From Paguma larvata (taxonomy: Eukaryota; Chordata; Mammalia; Carnivora; Viverridae), in NCBI GenBank assembly GCA_030068075.1, contig CM057827.1, positions 65,486,500-65,550,499 of the forward strand: a stretch of DNA of 64,000 bases, in the 5' to 3' direction. How positions within the stretch are numbered: position 1 is the first letter of the stretch; each line of letters starts with the position of its first letter. The notes beneath the pieces were generated by a model, which worked only from the letters and a program-made list of their open reading frames with translations, searched no databases and had not been told where the DNA came from. A program made the position numbers and the translations under genes. This document shows positions 43,794 through 55,272 of this stretch, piece by piece.

Positions 43794-43820
43794 AAATAAA
43801 CTTGATAAAAAATTTAAAAA
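43580..43820 (+). mobile_element. Carnivore SINE (SINEC) with 21-bp target duplication
   Basis: Sense copy: GGGAACATGGGTGGGCTAGT head, GTTCGAGCCCCACGATGGGC, GCTTACAATATGGAGCCTGC, a long TC run (about 43759-43788) and a TTAAATAAACTTGA tail. A 21-bp direct repeat beginning GACAAATATAGAGA flanks it (43559-43579 and 43821-43841; one mismatch). Frames at 43607-43795, 43618-43860 and 43740-43955 (minus) overlap it and are not genes. Confidence 0.95.
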
Positions 43821-43841
43821 GACAAATATAGAGATGATGAG

Positions 43842-45363
43842 AAATTTAAGAAAATACTGAAACTTTGGTACATTTATTTTAACATTATCCTTTAATCCAG
43901 AGACATGAAACATAAACATTTCATCCATCCCACAAACTATTGCTGTGAAGACCATCTAAAAACACTAAGCACCCCCTTTGGTGTTCTAAACATATTTCTA
44001 GTTTAAAAAAAATTAGTGCATTCTTCTGTAGCAAGTCATTGAATCTTTTGTCATTTTTAAACCATTTATTTTTCTCTTTTTATAATATTATTTAAGATCA
44101 TTGCAACAATTCCGCACACCTGACCTGGGATAAATGGCACCTACGCTATGAATAGAGGAGAGGGCAAGATCGGTCTTACCTTTTTGCATTGATAATAAAA
44201 CAAAAGAATAGGGAACAGTAGACAATTTAATGCATAATACAAGGATGATAAGTGACTAGATGACTTCATTTGTGTTGCTAGTTAAGAACAATTATTTTTG
44301 GCAAAACAGTAGGGCAAAAACATTTAAAGCAATGCATTGCATAGATTATAAAAATAACAGATAATGGCCTTTCTTGAATGAACAATTATATTAAATGGAA
44401 AGAAAGGCAATAACAATAAGTAATAGTCTGTGTCCTAAACAGCCGAGTTATAACTCAGTGTCTAAAGTCTCTAACGTAATGACAGTACACCACTGAAGCT
44501 ATCGCTGATTTAACTTTTAAAAATTAACAATTTGCTATTACAATCATTTCAAGATACTTAAAGGATGGGATCTGAACAGAATAGATAATATAGAGAAAAA
44601 ATATGCATATAGGTCTTTAAGCTGTTAGCAACATAAGGTAGAAAAACGGTTTAGGATAAAACTTGTCTAGAATATTGAGTTAATGTGATATCCTTTTGCA
44701 GCATCTTTGCTTGTTTCAGAGCACTTGTGAAAACCCTTTCCTTGGGTTTATGCTTTTCTCATTTCCTGTATCTCTTCTAAGCCGAAAGAAGTGCCTATGT
44801 GGTCTACGTCTTTATTCCTCAAGTACTCATTTTGAAAAACATGCCATCAAAAAGAGAAACATGGCAGAAAAAAAATCACAATTATATTTTATATATGTAA
44901 ATAAAATTTTTTCTAGCTTTGGTTTTGGTTACAGAGTTGAATATTAAGTGCAGACTAAATATAAATATGCTATAATGATTTCTTAGTGCTTTATTATATA
45001 GAAGCTTTATTTAGAGCTATATGTAAGGTCTATTTCTACATTTCCTATCCTACTTTTTTCCTATCTTTGAATTGTCTTGCATTGTGCAAAGAAAGATACA
45101 AAACTATTGAAATACAAGACATGATAAAAATAATGTAATTGTAACCGAGAAGTTTGTTTTGTACTGATTCCGCGAGTGTAAGCAGAAAACAATTCTACAT
45201 TTGTTGTTTTCTTTCTATTCTCTTGCAACCCTGACATTTTGTAAATTCTAAGACTTGTCTTAATCTATCATCCCTGTGTTTGTCCTCTGCTAGATAAGAA
45301 ATAAGTACTGATTTGTAAGACATATTTAAAAGTTGATTCATGTAGTATTGGATAGTGTTAAAG
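43842..45363. other. Unassigned DNA, about 1.5 kb
   Basis: AT-rich; no gene or repeat family recognised. The frame at 44696-44947 has no family features. Confidence 0.5.
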
Positions 45364-45374
45364 TGGAATCATAT

Positions 45375-45595
45375 GGGTGCCTGGGTGGCTCAGTTGGTTA
45401 AGTGTCTGACTTCGGCTCAGGTCACGATCTCACAGTCTGTGGGTTCAAGCCCCGCGTTGGGCTCTGTGCTGACAGCTCAGAGCCTGGAGCCTGCCTCAGA
45501 TTCTGTGTCTCTCTCTCTCTCTGCCCCTCCCCAACTCACGCTCTGTCTGTTTCTCTCTCTCAAAATTAAATAAACACTAAAAAAATTTTTAAAAA
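45375..45595 (+). mobile_element. Carnivore SINE (SINEC), young-type
   Basis: Sense copy close to the 27041 copy: GGTGCCTGGGTGGCTCAGTT, CTGACTTCGGCTCAGGTCAC, CCGCGTTGGGCTCTGTGCTG, TC block and TTAAATAAACACT tail. TGGAATCATA repeats at 45364-45373 and 45596-45605 are the target duplication. Confidence 0.96.
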
Positions 45596-45659
45596 TGGAA
45601 TCATACACTTTGATATGATTTATGGTATAAATCATTACATGGTCAAAATTATGATATTA

Positions 45660-45990
45660 AAAAAAATAAAAGAAATGACTGTTAGCTGGTAAAGCCAAAT
45701 GAGAGAGCAGTTTGGCCATTTCTACAGAAATTGATTTGCTGTGCCCTATGACCCAGAAAGTTCACATGTGGATGTATAAACATAACAGAGGGAAGCAGCT
45801 ATAGAAGTACACCAGGAATCATGTAAAGGAGTATTCATATGTGGCCTCGTCTATAATAGTGATAAACTCCCAGCATCTAAATGTGCATTAATAGAAATAT
45901 AAATATATAAATTTGCTCAATGGCAATTAGGCAGCAGGTAAAATGAATGAACTATTTGTGTTATATGCAACCACCTGGAAGTACCTAAAT
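45660..45990 (+). mobile_element. Old L1 ORF2 3' region
   Basis: Sense L1 ORF2 landmarks: GAGCAGTTTGGCCATTTCTA, CTATGACCCAGAAAGTTCAC, GAGTATTCATATGTGGCCTC, AACTCCCAGCATCTAAATGT and CAATTAGGCAGCAGGTAAAA. It is interrupted by a second L1 at about 45995. Confidence 0.6.
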
Positions 45991-45994
45991 AATT

Positions 45995-46560
45995 TTTCCA
46001 GCTTCATTGAGATAGAATTGACGTATAACACTGTGTACATTTAAGGTATGCAATGTGATGATTTGGCACATGCACATATATTGAAAAATGATTATCACAG
46101 TAAGATTAATTAACATATGCATCATTTTACCTAATTACCTTCTTTTTCTTTTTGTGGATCAAACAAACATTTAAAATTTACTCTTTTAGCAACTTTTGAG
46201 TGTACTATGCAGTATTGTTAACTGTAATCACCATGCTCTGCATTAGATTTGCTAAAAAAGGCTAGAGAAAACAGCTGCTGGTGAGAACGTGGAGAAAAGG
46301 GAACACTACTTGTGGATTGTTGGTGGGACTATAAATTGGTGCAGCCACTGTGGAAAACAGTAGGGAGGTTCTTCTAAAAATTAAAAAAAATACCACCATA
46401 TAATCCAGGAATTCCACATCTAGGTGTTTATCTAAAGGAAACTAGATCACTGTATCAAAGGGTACATGCATTCTGATGTTTACTGCAGCAGTGTTCACAA
46501 CAACCAAGACATCAAAACAGCCTGTGAGTTCGGTGATGGATAAATGGATAAGGAAAATGT
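45995..46560 (-). mobile_element. L1 3' end with inverted 5' segment (probable twin priming)
   Basis: Positions 45995-46258 are an antisense L1 3' UTR (CAGCTTCATTGAGATAGAAT, ACTCTTTTAGCAACTTTTGA, ACTGTAATCACCATGCTCTG). Positions 46262-46560 are sense L1 ORF2 (GAACGTGGAGAAAAGGGAAC, GGTGGGACTATAAATTGGTG, GGAATTCCACATCTAGGTGT, GTTTACTGCAGCAGTGTTCA). A minus-strand insertion with its 5' part inverted gives exactly this order. No convincing target duplication is visible. Confidence 0.6.
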
Positions 46561-46689
46561 ACTAAGTATTATTATAAGCATGTATAGAATGGGACACAGG
46601 ACAAATGCAAATAATTAGTTCTCTAAAATGAAGTAATTATTAATATGGTTCAAACGGTAGAAATAAAAAACATTATTGTGGCAAGTCTG

Positions 46690-47444
46690 CATTCTGTCCC
46701 TAACCATGGGAGGTGGGATAATGCAGCATAAACATTTTTACATTTATAATCTAAATGGTGATGTTTTATTTTTTTAACAGAGAACTTATAGCAAAGGGTA
46801 TTCTTCATCTTGACTGTCTACACATACACACACTATCAAAATTGATGACACCCTTCCCATAATCATGTGTTCGCGTACCAAATTTTTATTTTGTGCATAC
46901 AAATCCTGTGATTTAGTGAATAGACTTTAAAATAGCGGTTCTTTATCTGTAATTTAAATATTTTCAGATTACTTTTATATGAGTATATATAACATTTTCA
47001 GAAAATACAAATCTATTAATGTTCCATCTCAAAGAAATTACTGTGACTATTTATTAAAAATTCTCTTAGATGGCCAGGCTACTTTTATTGCCTAAGAATA
47101 GATACAAAAAGAGGAAACAGCCTATGTGAATATGAACCACTGAAATTAGTTCTAATCTCTATTTCTAAATAGCAGCCTTCTTCAGCTTTGATAGACATTA
47201 TATACAATTTCTACCATTCCAATCATCAGTGAGCAAGTTGGTTGGATATAATGGTCATCAATTATTTTCCTTTGATAATAAAGATAAAAAAGACTCAAAT
47301 TAAAAACTTATTTTAAATATTTTATCCTTAATTCTGAAGACGAGAATATACTGTCTAAAGAATAAAGAAATTATTGGAATGTATTGATCATGATTAAAAA
47401 ATTTTCTTCAACTATCTTGTATTCATTAATAAAAAGTAAATAAA
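46690..47444. other. Unassigned DNA
   Basis: AT-rich; no gene or repeat family recognised. Confidence 0.5.
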
Positions 47445-47860
47445 TAAATAGCCATTCTAACGTATGTGGGATGAAAACTTATTGTGATTTGGATTGGTAT
47501 TTCCCTGATGATTATTCCCTGAAGATTTTGATTCCCTCATGTTGACCACCTTTCCATGTGCTTGGAGGCCATTTGTATGTCTTCTTTGGAAAAAATGTCT
47601 ATTCAACACCTTTGCCCGTTTTTTTAATTGGACCATCTGGGGTTTTTTGCTATAGAGTTGCATGAGTTCCTTATAAATTTTGAATATTAACTCTTTATCA
47701 GTTATATGGTTTGCAAATATTTTCTCTCATTCCTTAGGTTACCTTTTCATTCTGTTGATTGTTTCTTTTGCTGTGCATAATTAAATTCCATCTTAATTTG
47801 ATGGAATCCAACTTGTTGATTTTTGCTTTTGTTGCTTTGCTTTTGATATCATATTCAAAG
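47445..47860 (-). mobile_element. L1 ORF2 fragment, antisense
   Basis: Antisense L1 ORF2: TTGGTATTTCCCTGATGATT, CCTTTCCATGTGCTTGGAGG, CCATTTGTATGTCTTCTTTG, ATGAGTTCCTTATAAATTTT, TATTAACTCTTTATCAGTTA and TTCTTTTGCTGTGCATAATT. Both ends are truncated. The minus-strand frames at 47457-47663 and 47734-47952 overlap this fragment and are broken. Confidence 0.8.
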
Positions 47861-47989
47861 GAAAAATCATAAGTAAGTAGAACTTGTGCTGAATATAGAG
47901 ATAAATCATAATAATAAAAAGTCTGAAGTATGTAAAGATTGATATCATGCATATATATTTAAAATATACACATGTATGTGATTTATGTT

Positions 47990-48280
47990 TTAAAATTTCT
48001 AAGTATAAATGTATAAAATATGCCTGTGGATGATAAACACCAAATCTAGGAGAGTGGTTACCTTTGGGGGGGAAATGAGAGAGAATTTGATTGGCAAAGT
48101 ATATAAGGAGCTATGATTATAAGACATGTAGACAAAACAAAACACAAGAAAACGTAAAGATGTATAACAATGTTTTGAGACTTGATAAAGATGGGGAGGG
48201 GTCCCATGGATTTTAAATGTATTATTATTTAATTTATTATGTATTTTTGTAGATATTAGAATAATATAATTTTTTTAAAA
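47990..48280 (+). mobile_element. Old L1 3' end (L1ME-like)
   Basis: AGGAGAGTGGTTACCTTTGG followed by GGGGGGAAATGAGAGAG and later T-rich text matches the 'atagtggttacctctggggg' 3' region of old L1 subfamilies. It could be the continuation of the L1 at 45660. Confidence 0.5.
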
Positions 48281-49533
48281 GCATATATAAGAATTTATTT
48301 GGAATTGGAGGAACTAGTTCTATCTCTAAGTTAACTGACTATATACTTCCCAATAATGATGTTTTCTATTATAGGGAAAATGTTAATAAAACAAAGATTC
48401 ATGCGGATTAGATGCTTGGTGTGTGTAAGTGCTCTGTGTGAGCTAGACAGTGTCAGTTACAAACATTACATATGCAGACAGGTAAGGATAGATTTTAGTT
48501 GTAGGTCCCTTTTCTAAAGTTTCTGAAGCTTTTCTAAAGTTTCAGATAATGATAGAAACACCTTTGCTGCCACAGGAATTTCATGATAGTACCAAATACA
48601 ATGCTGTACAATCTTTAACTGATTTATGATAAATGTATAAGTATAAATAAATATATTTATCCCAGGTGTTATACTACAATTCACTTGCATTTGTAAAGCT
48701 TTGTTAAGATAGGGGATTCAGCCATTGATATATTCATGTGTATTATTTACTTTTAAACTATATTTTTATTTAAGTAAACAAAAAAGCTAATAACTGATAG
48801 CATTTACTTGGCAATTGGATTGTACAATTTATGATGAAAGAAAAATGGCTTTTAGTCAATCATAAGCATTATATGAGTACTACTCTTTGGGGGTGGAAAT
48901 TACATGATCTTAGAATTAATGATGGGGCCTGTTATGTGATTTGGGGATTCAGATTCTTATCACCACTCTATTATACAAATCTACCAGGTTGTGTGCAAGC
49001 TGTGTGACTCCGGCTTTCTGTATATTACCTTGTAAAATGATAATTGGAGATATAAGGATTGAATTGAACTTTCTTTCCATTATCTTTAAAATATTTTATG
49101 AGTCTAAAATCTAAGATTCTATTAAAAGCATAATATCCAGATTACGAGAATGGATGTTATGCTGTGCTCTGTAATATTCAGTCTATTTCCAGTTTTGTAT
49201 TTAATTATGAATGTCACATTTTTTAGAAATATTGAAAATTGAGATTGCCTTAACAAAAAGAATAATCGAGATGATCCAAAACTGTAAAATTCAGTTACTT
49301 AAATTCAACCCAGTACCGTAGTTCTTTTTCTTGCCTTTCTTGTACATCTCTCCCTCTTCCAACATGCCTTGTCTTGGTAATTCCTTCATTTCCCTCCGAC
49401 TCTGCCAGCCCCCACACCCACCTTGCCACACCTTCACTGTGGTCCTCAGCATGATTGGCAGTCAACATATGCTCTGTTAGTTTCCACAACTGGATAAGAG
49501 CTGGAGACGATAGATGAAGAGTTAAAAGTAGGT
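48281..49533. other. Unassigned DNA, about 1.25 kb
   Basis: No gene or repeat family recognised. A 20-bp unit starting CTTTTCTAAAG at 48509-48528 is partly repeated at 48529-48543. Confidence 0.5.
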
Positions 49534-49653
49534 CATGTGGTCTTCATGGTAGTATAAGATCAATTTGCAATATTCGACAATCGGATCTTTTACATTTTGA
49601 ATTTTATTCCCCTCTCTGTATATCTCCTATACTCCGTTATTCCAGAAGAATAT
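49534..49653 (+). repeat. 120-bp direct duplication, copy 1
   Basis: The 120 bases from CATGTGGTCTTCATGG to CCAGAAGAATAT recur at 50299-50418 with a single difference (C at 49635, T at 50400). The copies are 765 bp apart and the sequence between them is not duplicated. It matches no repeat family I know. Confidence 0.97.
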
Positions 49654-50298
49654 CTCTTTGAAATATAGTTCAAAAGACCTTCTTCCCTGATTTTAGCTTG
49701 AGAAATCTCCAGACTTCAAGAATCAGGTGGTGAGGACTAGGAAAGAAAAGCTAGTCTGCATATAACTCCCCACTCCAACCTTGTGAGTCCCCTCAGACGC
49801 AGGTGCTGCTCCCTGTACCTGACCCTCAGTTGTAAAGACAACATGGGTGTCTAAATCCGTATTACTCCACTCATAGAAACTGTCCCCCTACCCAGATGAG
49901 TTCTTTTCATTAAAACTAACTCAATGTTAGGAGATATCCCATGTCTTCTGAGCGGCACCAAAGCTTTCTCTTGTTTGAAGTTACCATCTCTTTCTCAATC
50001 TTCATCATTGTTTGTAGTATCAAGCGGGGTCTAATTAACTTAAAACTTACTGTTTCATGATGAATTTTCACATTCGTGTGCCCAGTTTTATTTCTGGTTA
50101 AAGCCTTTGCATTCTACTGCTCTTATCTTACCTCTCTCTAACAAATTCTGACCTGAGGCTTAGTGTTTGGGTCTCAGCAGGCCTCTCCCCTCCATGACGG
50201 ATCTTCTCTGAACTCTGTGGTTTGTAAACTGATAGGCACCTGCTTCATCACAGAATACTGGATCATTTTTAGTGGTTGACTATTTCATGGATGCCTTC
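49654..50298. other. Spacer between the duplicated 120-bp blocks
   Basis: Somewhat richer in C and T than its surroundings (for example CTCCCCACTCCAACCTTG, CCTCTCCCCTCCATGACGG). No gene or repeat family recognised. Confidence 0.5.
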
Positions 50299-50418
50299 CA
50301 TGTGGTCTTCATGGTAGTATAAGATCAATTTGCAATATTCGACAATCGGATCTTTTACATTTTGAATTTTATTCCCCTCTCTGTATATCTCCTATACTCT
50401 GTTATTCCAGAAGAATAT
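50299..50418 (+). repeat. 120-bp direct duplication, copy 2
   Basis: Second copy of the block at 49534-49653. The edges are abrupt on both sides, with the shared text beginning at CATGTGG and ending at AGAATAT. Confidence 0.97.
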
Positions 50419-50534
50419 TTATTCATTATTACAATAATGGTATTGTAATGTTTTGTAGAAACACCCTATCTCTATTTTGTTGTTTTTGAAGTAGCCCTTG
50501 GGGTGTGTGAGATTATTTTCCCTCACTAGACTAT

Positions 50535-50718
50535 CTGAGATAATAACATTAGCTATCATTTACTGACTATTTGCTATGTGACAGGTACAGATTTGAGTGT
50601 TTTGCAGCTATTAACTCATTTAGTGAGCAGAAAGTTAATAACGCAGGTATTCATATTACTTATTACAGATGAAAAAACTAATGCATGAGGAGGTTGGATA
50701 CACATTATTGATTCAATC
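50535..50718 (-). mobile_element. MIR SINE, antisense
   Basis: ATTAGCTATCATTTACTGAC, TATTTGCTATGTGACAGGTA, GCTATTAACTCATTTAGTGA, and TTACAGATGAAAAAACTAAT are the antisense MIR blocks in order. Well preserved. Confidence 0.85.
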
Positions 50719-51129
50719 TCAGTCAAACAAGCTTTCCTTGCATTCTTTACCACTACTTAATATTGACATAGTAGCCAATTGATAAACTATTTTGGATTTA
50801 TCCTTCAGTTTAGGATTATATCAGATGAACTTCTCCTCTTTCTTTCCTTTACTGTACAAAATATGAGAGCATGGATGGTGGGGGCTCCCACTTAAACATG
50901 TAAAAATAAGAGGTGAATCCTTACTGAATGATGCTATTTCTAGTAATATGATATGTAGAGTCTAAGAAACCCATACATTGGGTCCACTGTTTATTTCTCT
51001 CCAGAGAGAATGTCTAGCATATCTGAGTTTCTTCTTAAATATTTTTAAGTATTCTGAAAGCAGAAGAGGCAAAGAAGGAGAATCCATGATGATTTGGCTC
51101 TGGTATACTGTTCAAAAGACAGGAAGATT
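50719..51129. other. Unassigned DNA
   Basis: No gene or repeat recognised. Confidence 0.5.
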
Positions 51130-51357
51130 GGGGTGCCTGGGTGGCTCAGTTGGTTAAGCATCAGACTCTTGATTTCAGCTCAGGTCATGAGATTGAGCTC
51201 CACGTCTGGCTCCATGCTGACAGGGCAGGTTCTACTTGGGATTCTCTATTTCCCTCTCTCTGCCCTTATCTCCCATTTGTGCTCTCTCTCTCTCTCTCTC
51301 TCACTCTCTCTCTCTCAAGTAAATAAATAAACTTTAAAAAATAAAAAAAAATAAAAG
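51130..51357 (+). mobile_element. Carnivore SINE (SINEC)
   Basis: Sense copy: GGGGTGCCTGGGTGGCTCAG, CTCTTGATTTCAGCTCAGGT, TCCATGCTGACAGGGCAGGT, a TC run at about 51281-51317 and a TAAATAAATAAACTTTAAA tail. A deletion removes part of the region after GGTCATGA. Two overlapping frames (51094-51330, 51141-51326) are SINE text. Confidence 0.93.
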
Positions 51358-52194
51358 CCTGGAAAACCTTTTCACTTAAGTAGCTAACCCATCAAGAGTA
51401 ACTTTTTATGCTAAACCATTGCATGTCTTTCTCATAATCTTGAGTATTTCAAAAGGTCCATTTCTACTATATTAGTCTTTATGGGAACTAACATTTAGGA
51501 AGAGGGTGGGGGGATTATAATCTCTGGTCTTTCACTAATCAGATGACCCTAAGAGATTTGATTTGTCCTTATTTTGTTAACAAGCCTTCGACTCAGACTT
51601 GAGATCCTATCAGACTACACAAGACCTACTGAATGCATTTCTTTGGTATTTTTGCCTCTTTTCAGTATTTGTCACTTTCTCATGAATCTTTTCCTCTCTA
51701 TTGTTTTTTGTTTGTTTTTCAATGATCCTCTTTTCATCTTCTTTGTCTAAAGTACATTTTTTTACTTAATCACTCTTCTAGTATCGTCTTTATTTCAAAG
51801 TCGATTTTTTTTTATTTCTAATTATTTCCTGAGTTCAGTTGCATTTCTAATTTCAATTTATGCTTTTCTTTTAAGTACTGTAACATGTTCTTGATGTCTT
51901 CTAGCTCATTTTTAAGTGACTTCCATACCCAGTGTGGGGCTTGAAGTTAGAACCCCAAGGTCAAAGCCCTGATGGCTGCCCTGTGGTTCTTCTGTTCTCA
52001 GAAACTCAGTTGCATCTTGCTTACCTTGCCGTCATGCCTTGTGTCTGTTAATGGTTTGTCTCTGTGCATTTGCTCAAAGGGCCATGGAATATTTTTCCAT
52101 CTTGTTTTATTCACTTTTCTGCTTTTTAATGTTATTACTTTTCCACATCTTTACCCACCACCTCTGACTCTATTCTCCTCTCTCCCCCCTTACC
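51358..52194. other. Unassigned DNA
   Basis: T-rich sequence at 51660-51910 vaguely resembles antisense L1 but was not assignable. The 114-codon frame at 51972-52316 has no family features. Confidence 0.45.
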
Positions 52195-52355
52195 AAGGGG
52201 AAGTCATTTTCCTCTCCGCCTCCTTAAGTCTTGGTAAACAGAAATCGAAAATAAATGTTATGAACCCTGTCTCCTCACAGAGGCGTCATAAGGAGTACAA
52301 GGAATCATGTCTATGAAAGCCCTATGCGAACTCTAAAATTGTTAGATAAATGCCA
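52195..52355 (+). mobile_element. MIR SINE, 3' half
   Basis: AAGTCATTTTCCTCTCCGCC, then CAGAGGCGTCATAAGGAGTA, ATGAAAGCCCTATGCGAACT and GTTAGATAAATGCC follow the MIR order ('aagtcacttaacctctctg', 'catagggttgttgtgagga', 'taaagcgcttagcaca'). Confidence 0.55.
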
Positions 52356-52960
52356 GAAGAATAGGTTTATGGAATTCTAAAAGAGAAAAAGCTGCCAGAA
52401 CAGTAGAACCAAGCAACATTGGTACAGGGGTTTCTATACCTTAGATGTCTGTTTTCTTGTTTCTTCAAATTTGTGTATCTATCAAAAACGTTGGTGAACT
52501 ATAAACAATGAAAGCTTCATAAGAATAAGATTGTGAAGGTAGCACTTAAATTTCTCTCTCTCTACACACACATACACATGTGCACGCACACATACAAACA
52601 CATGCCCACATTGTTAGTAAGAAATTAAAATGAACGTTTTTTCCACTGGCAAAGTAAGCTAAATAGACACGCAGTAAATTGGCATGGAAGAAAACCAGAA
52701 AATTTAGCATAGCATTCAAATACCTTCTTCGTAATGGCGATTACTTACCTTGATTTTGCCACAGTGAAGACCATATACGATTATTTTAAGATGTGACATT
52801 TTGTAATAATAATTTAATTTTAATATAGTTCTGTTAAAACTTAAGTGTAATAAAGCCCTCCTTCTTTGTGGAAAGATTGAAAAAACTCAAAAGAGTGGCA
52901 CAAAATGGTTTTTAGTGCCTACAAACCATTAGGTATCTATAATGTTTAAAATTATCTAGT
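52356..52960. other. Unassigned DNA with CT/CA simple repeat
   Basis: A short TC then CA-rich mixed microsatellite lies at 52553-52610. No gene recognised. Confidence 0.5.
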
Positions 52961-53155
52961 GGGGTGCCTGGCTGGCTCAGTCAGTTAAGTGTTCAACTCT
53001 TGATTTCAGCTCAGGTCATGATCCCCGTGTTGTGAGATCAAGCCCTGACAGTATGAAACCGGCTTCAATTTCTCTCTCTCCCTAGCTCTCTGCCTCTCCC
53101 CTACCCTCTCTCTCACAATAAATAAACATTAAAAAACAAATTAAAAAAATAAAAT
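52961..53155 (+). mobile_element. Carnivore SINE (SINEC), internally deleted
   Basis: Sense copy: GGGGTGCCTGGCTGGCTCAG, CTCTTGATTTCAGCTCAGGT, GAGATCAAGCCCTGACAGTA, a broken TC block and CAATAAATAAACATTAAAA tail. Part of the middle (the CTCTGTGCTGACAG region) is shortened. Confidence 0.93.
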
Positions 53156-54399
53156 AAAATCATTTTGTAATTGATGAGATTTCTACTTCATTTCACTCAT
53201 CCCTGACCCTGCTTAATTTTGGGGGGAAGAAAGAAAAGAAGTTAACCATGTTTCAGTTGAGTAAAATTTTTATGAAACGGACTCCATCAGCAACCCCAAG
53301 AGTCCAAGCCCTCTTATTTACCTGGTAAAATTTTCAGAGAGAATAAACTCACCTTGAGTTTTTCCATAAGAATCCAAGAATAGATGATAAAACATGAGTC
53401 CATGCTCTATTGAAGCTTCAGCTTAATCAGTGAGACATGACTTTATGTCCCAACACTTTTTAAGGCACAAGCTCACCTTAGGGGTTCATATCATTTTGTG
53501 TAATAAGAGCTGCGAACAAATGTTGCGCTTCTATATTCTATTTTAGGTGTCTCATAAACTGAACCTGTGTTAAATGTAACAGCAGCATGGAGACATGGAA
53601 AACAATATCTTAGTCCAGTTCTGATACAAATCGTTACTCTTCTTTTTTAAGAATACACAAGTATTTTATTTTCTCATAGAAGGTTTATTATTTCTTTTAC
53701 AAAACCCCATTTAAAATTATTTAGGAAAAAATAACCTTTCTTTTATTCATTTCTATGGATGGAAGGCCAATTAGAAATCATTGAAAAATTTGGGGTGTTG
53801 ACTCTAATTGTACAATCTCGGAGATCTGATATTTGTGGTTATACATTTAGAATATGTCTGAAACACAAAAATGTGAAAATTTAAAGTGTGTTGAATGTCA
53901 GAGAGCTAAGGGAGTAAAAAGTGGTGAATAAATATTTCAGCAATGTGTGTATTTTAAAGTATTTCAAATCATTTAAGACCAGAGACCATATGATGTATTA
54001 CTCATATCTGGATTACAAAAAGTGATCATATCATAGAGGTAGCATACACACTATGCGATTTGGTAGTTGCCATGGTAACTATGTTTTTTTTTTCCTGAAC
54101 AGAAGAATAAATAGCTACACACATTCCTTGCAATTTATTAAGCTGGTAATTTACAGTGGCTTTAAAGATAGTGTGCCACCTCATTTTGTTTAATCCAAAT
54201 TGGAATATACCCTTTTTCATTTTTTTGAGTTTGATGAAGCAAAATAATTTGCTTTGAACTTATTTATTTGTTTGTTTGTTTTTATTGGTTGTTTTGAAGC
54301 ATTAGAAAAAATGTATAAGATTTCTAAATTACTTTCTGGTACTTGGGGACTAAAAGTAATTTTTTAAAGATTTTTTAATGCAATATCCCAGGGTACTGA
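53156..54399. other. Unassigned DNA, about 1.2 kb
   Basis: No gene or repeat family recognised; TTTG-rich run at about 54262-54295. Confidence 0.5.
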
Positions 54400-54515
54400 A
54401 AAATATTTATAGAATACTTAAATAGTGCTTATTCTGTGCCAGACTATTTTCTAAGAACTTTATAAGTCTTAATTTATTTAATCTTAACTCATAAAATTGT
54501 AATATCCTTCTTGCA
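54400..54515 (-). mobile_element. MIR SINE, antisense, truncated
   Basis: ATTTATAGAATACTTAAATAG, TTATTCTGTGCCAGACTATT, TAAGAACTTTATAAGTCTTA and TTTAATCTTAACTCATAAAA match the antisense MIR 3' half. Confidence 0.65.
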
Positions 54516-54662
54516 GCTTCTTTCCTTGCAGCTTGTGCTTCTTTCTGACAGTTGGGCCAATAGCAATAGCCAGACTGAATGAAGGAGAGAAAGAAAAGTC
54601 AAATCATCTGATACCTCTTTTTGTGTTATTAATTCTCTAGCTAGTAGTAGAATATTAAATTT

Positions 54663-54880
54663 GGGGGGCATTTGTGCGGCTGAGTAGGTTAAGCGTCTGA
54701 CTTGGTTTTGGCTCATGCATGATCTCACGATTCATGATTCAAGCTCCCGGCCGGGCCCTGTGCTGCCAGTGAGGAGATTGATTGGGAGTCTCTCTCTCCC
54801 TTCTGCCCCTCCCTTATTCATGCTCTCTCTCACACACTGTCTCTCAAAATAAATAAATTAATTAAAAAAAATAATGTTTT
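54663..54880 (+). mobile_element. Carnivore SINE (SINEC), diverged
   Basis: Sense copy: GGGGGGCATTTGTGCGGCTG (altered head), TTTTGGCTCATGCATGATCT, GGGCCCTGTGCTGCCAGTGA, TC block and AAAATAAATAAATTAATT tail. Confidence 0.9.
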
Positions 54881-55259
54881 TGAATGAAACAAAAAATATA
54901 CTTTTTTCCTCTGAAAAACACACTCATTTTTATCCCTCTTCCCACTGACCCCATTATTCTTCTCAGTAACTATTAATTCCATTTTAAGAGATTTAAACAC
55001 ATATTTTTTTTCTACATAGCTTTTGGTCTCCCTCCTTCACCTAGCTCATTTTTAAAAATTTATATTAAACTTTTTAAACTTTACCCTAGGTACTTTTTCT
55101 GGCAGTTGGTATTCTCCTAAACTCTGAGAATTATTTTTCTTCAATGACTATTACTTGTATTTTATTATTTTTATTTTAAAAATCTTGAAAATACAGAAAA
55201 TTTGAAAGGGTAACCAGATCTAGTTCTGCCATAGCCTGAGCAAAAGTGTTTCACCGTTT
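54881..55259. other. Unassigned DNA
   Basis: AT-rich; nothing recognised. Confidence 0.5.
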
Positions 55260-55272
55260 TAATTTCATTTTA

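Noticed and set aside
51926..51975. CCCAGTGTGGGGCTTGAAGT followed by CCCCAAGGTCAAAG resembling part of an antisense carnivore SINE
   Set aside because: About 50 bases only, with no head, tail or target duplication; too weak to annotate.
51972..52316. 114-residue open frame with hydrophobic stretches
   Set aside because: Overlaps a MIR at its 3' end and shows no family features; pyrimidine-rich DNA gives Leu/Phe/Ser by composition.
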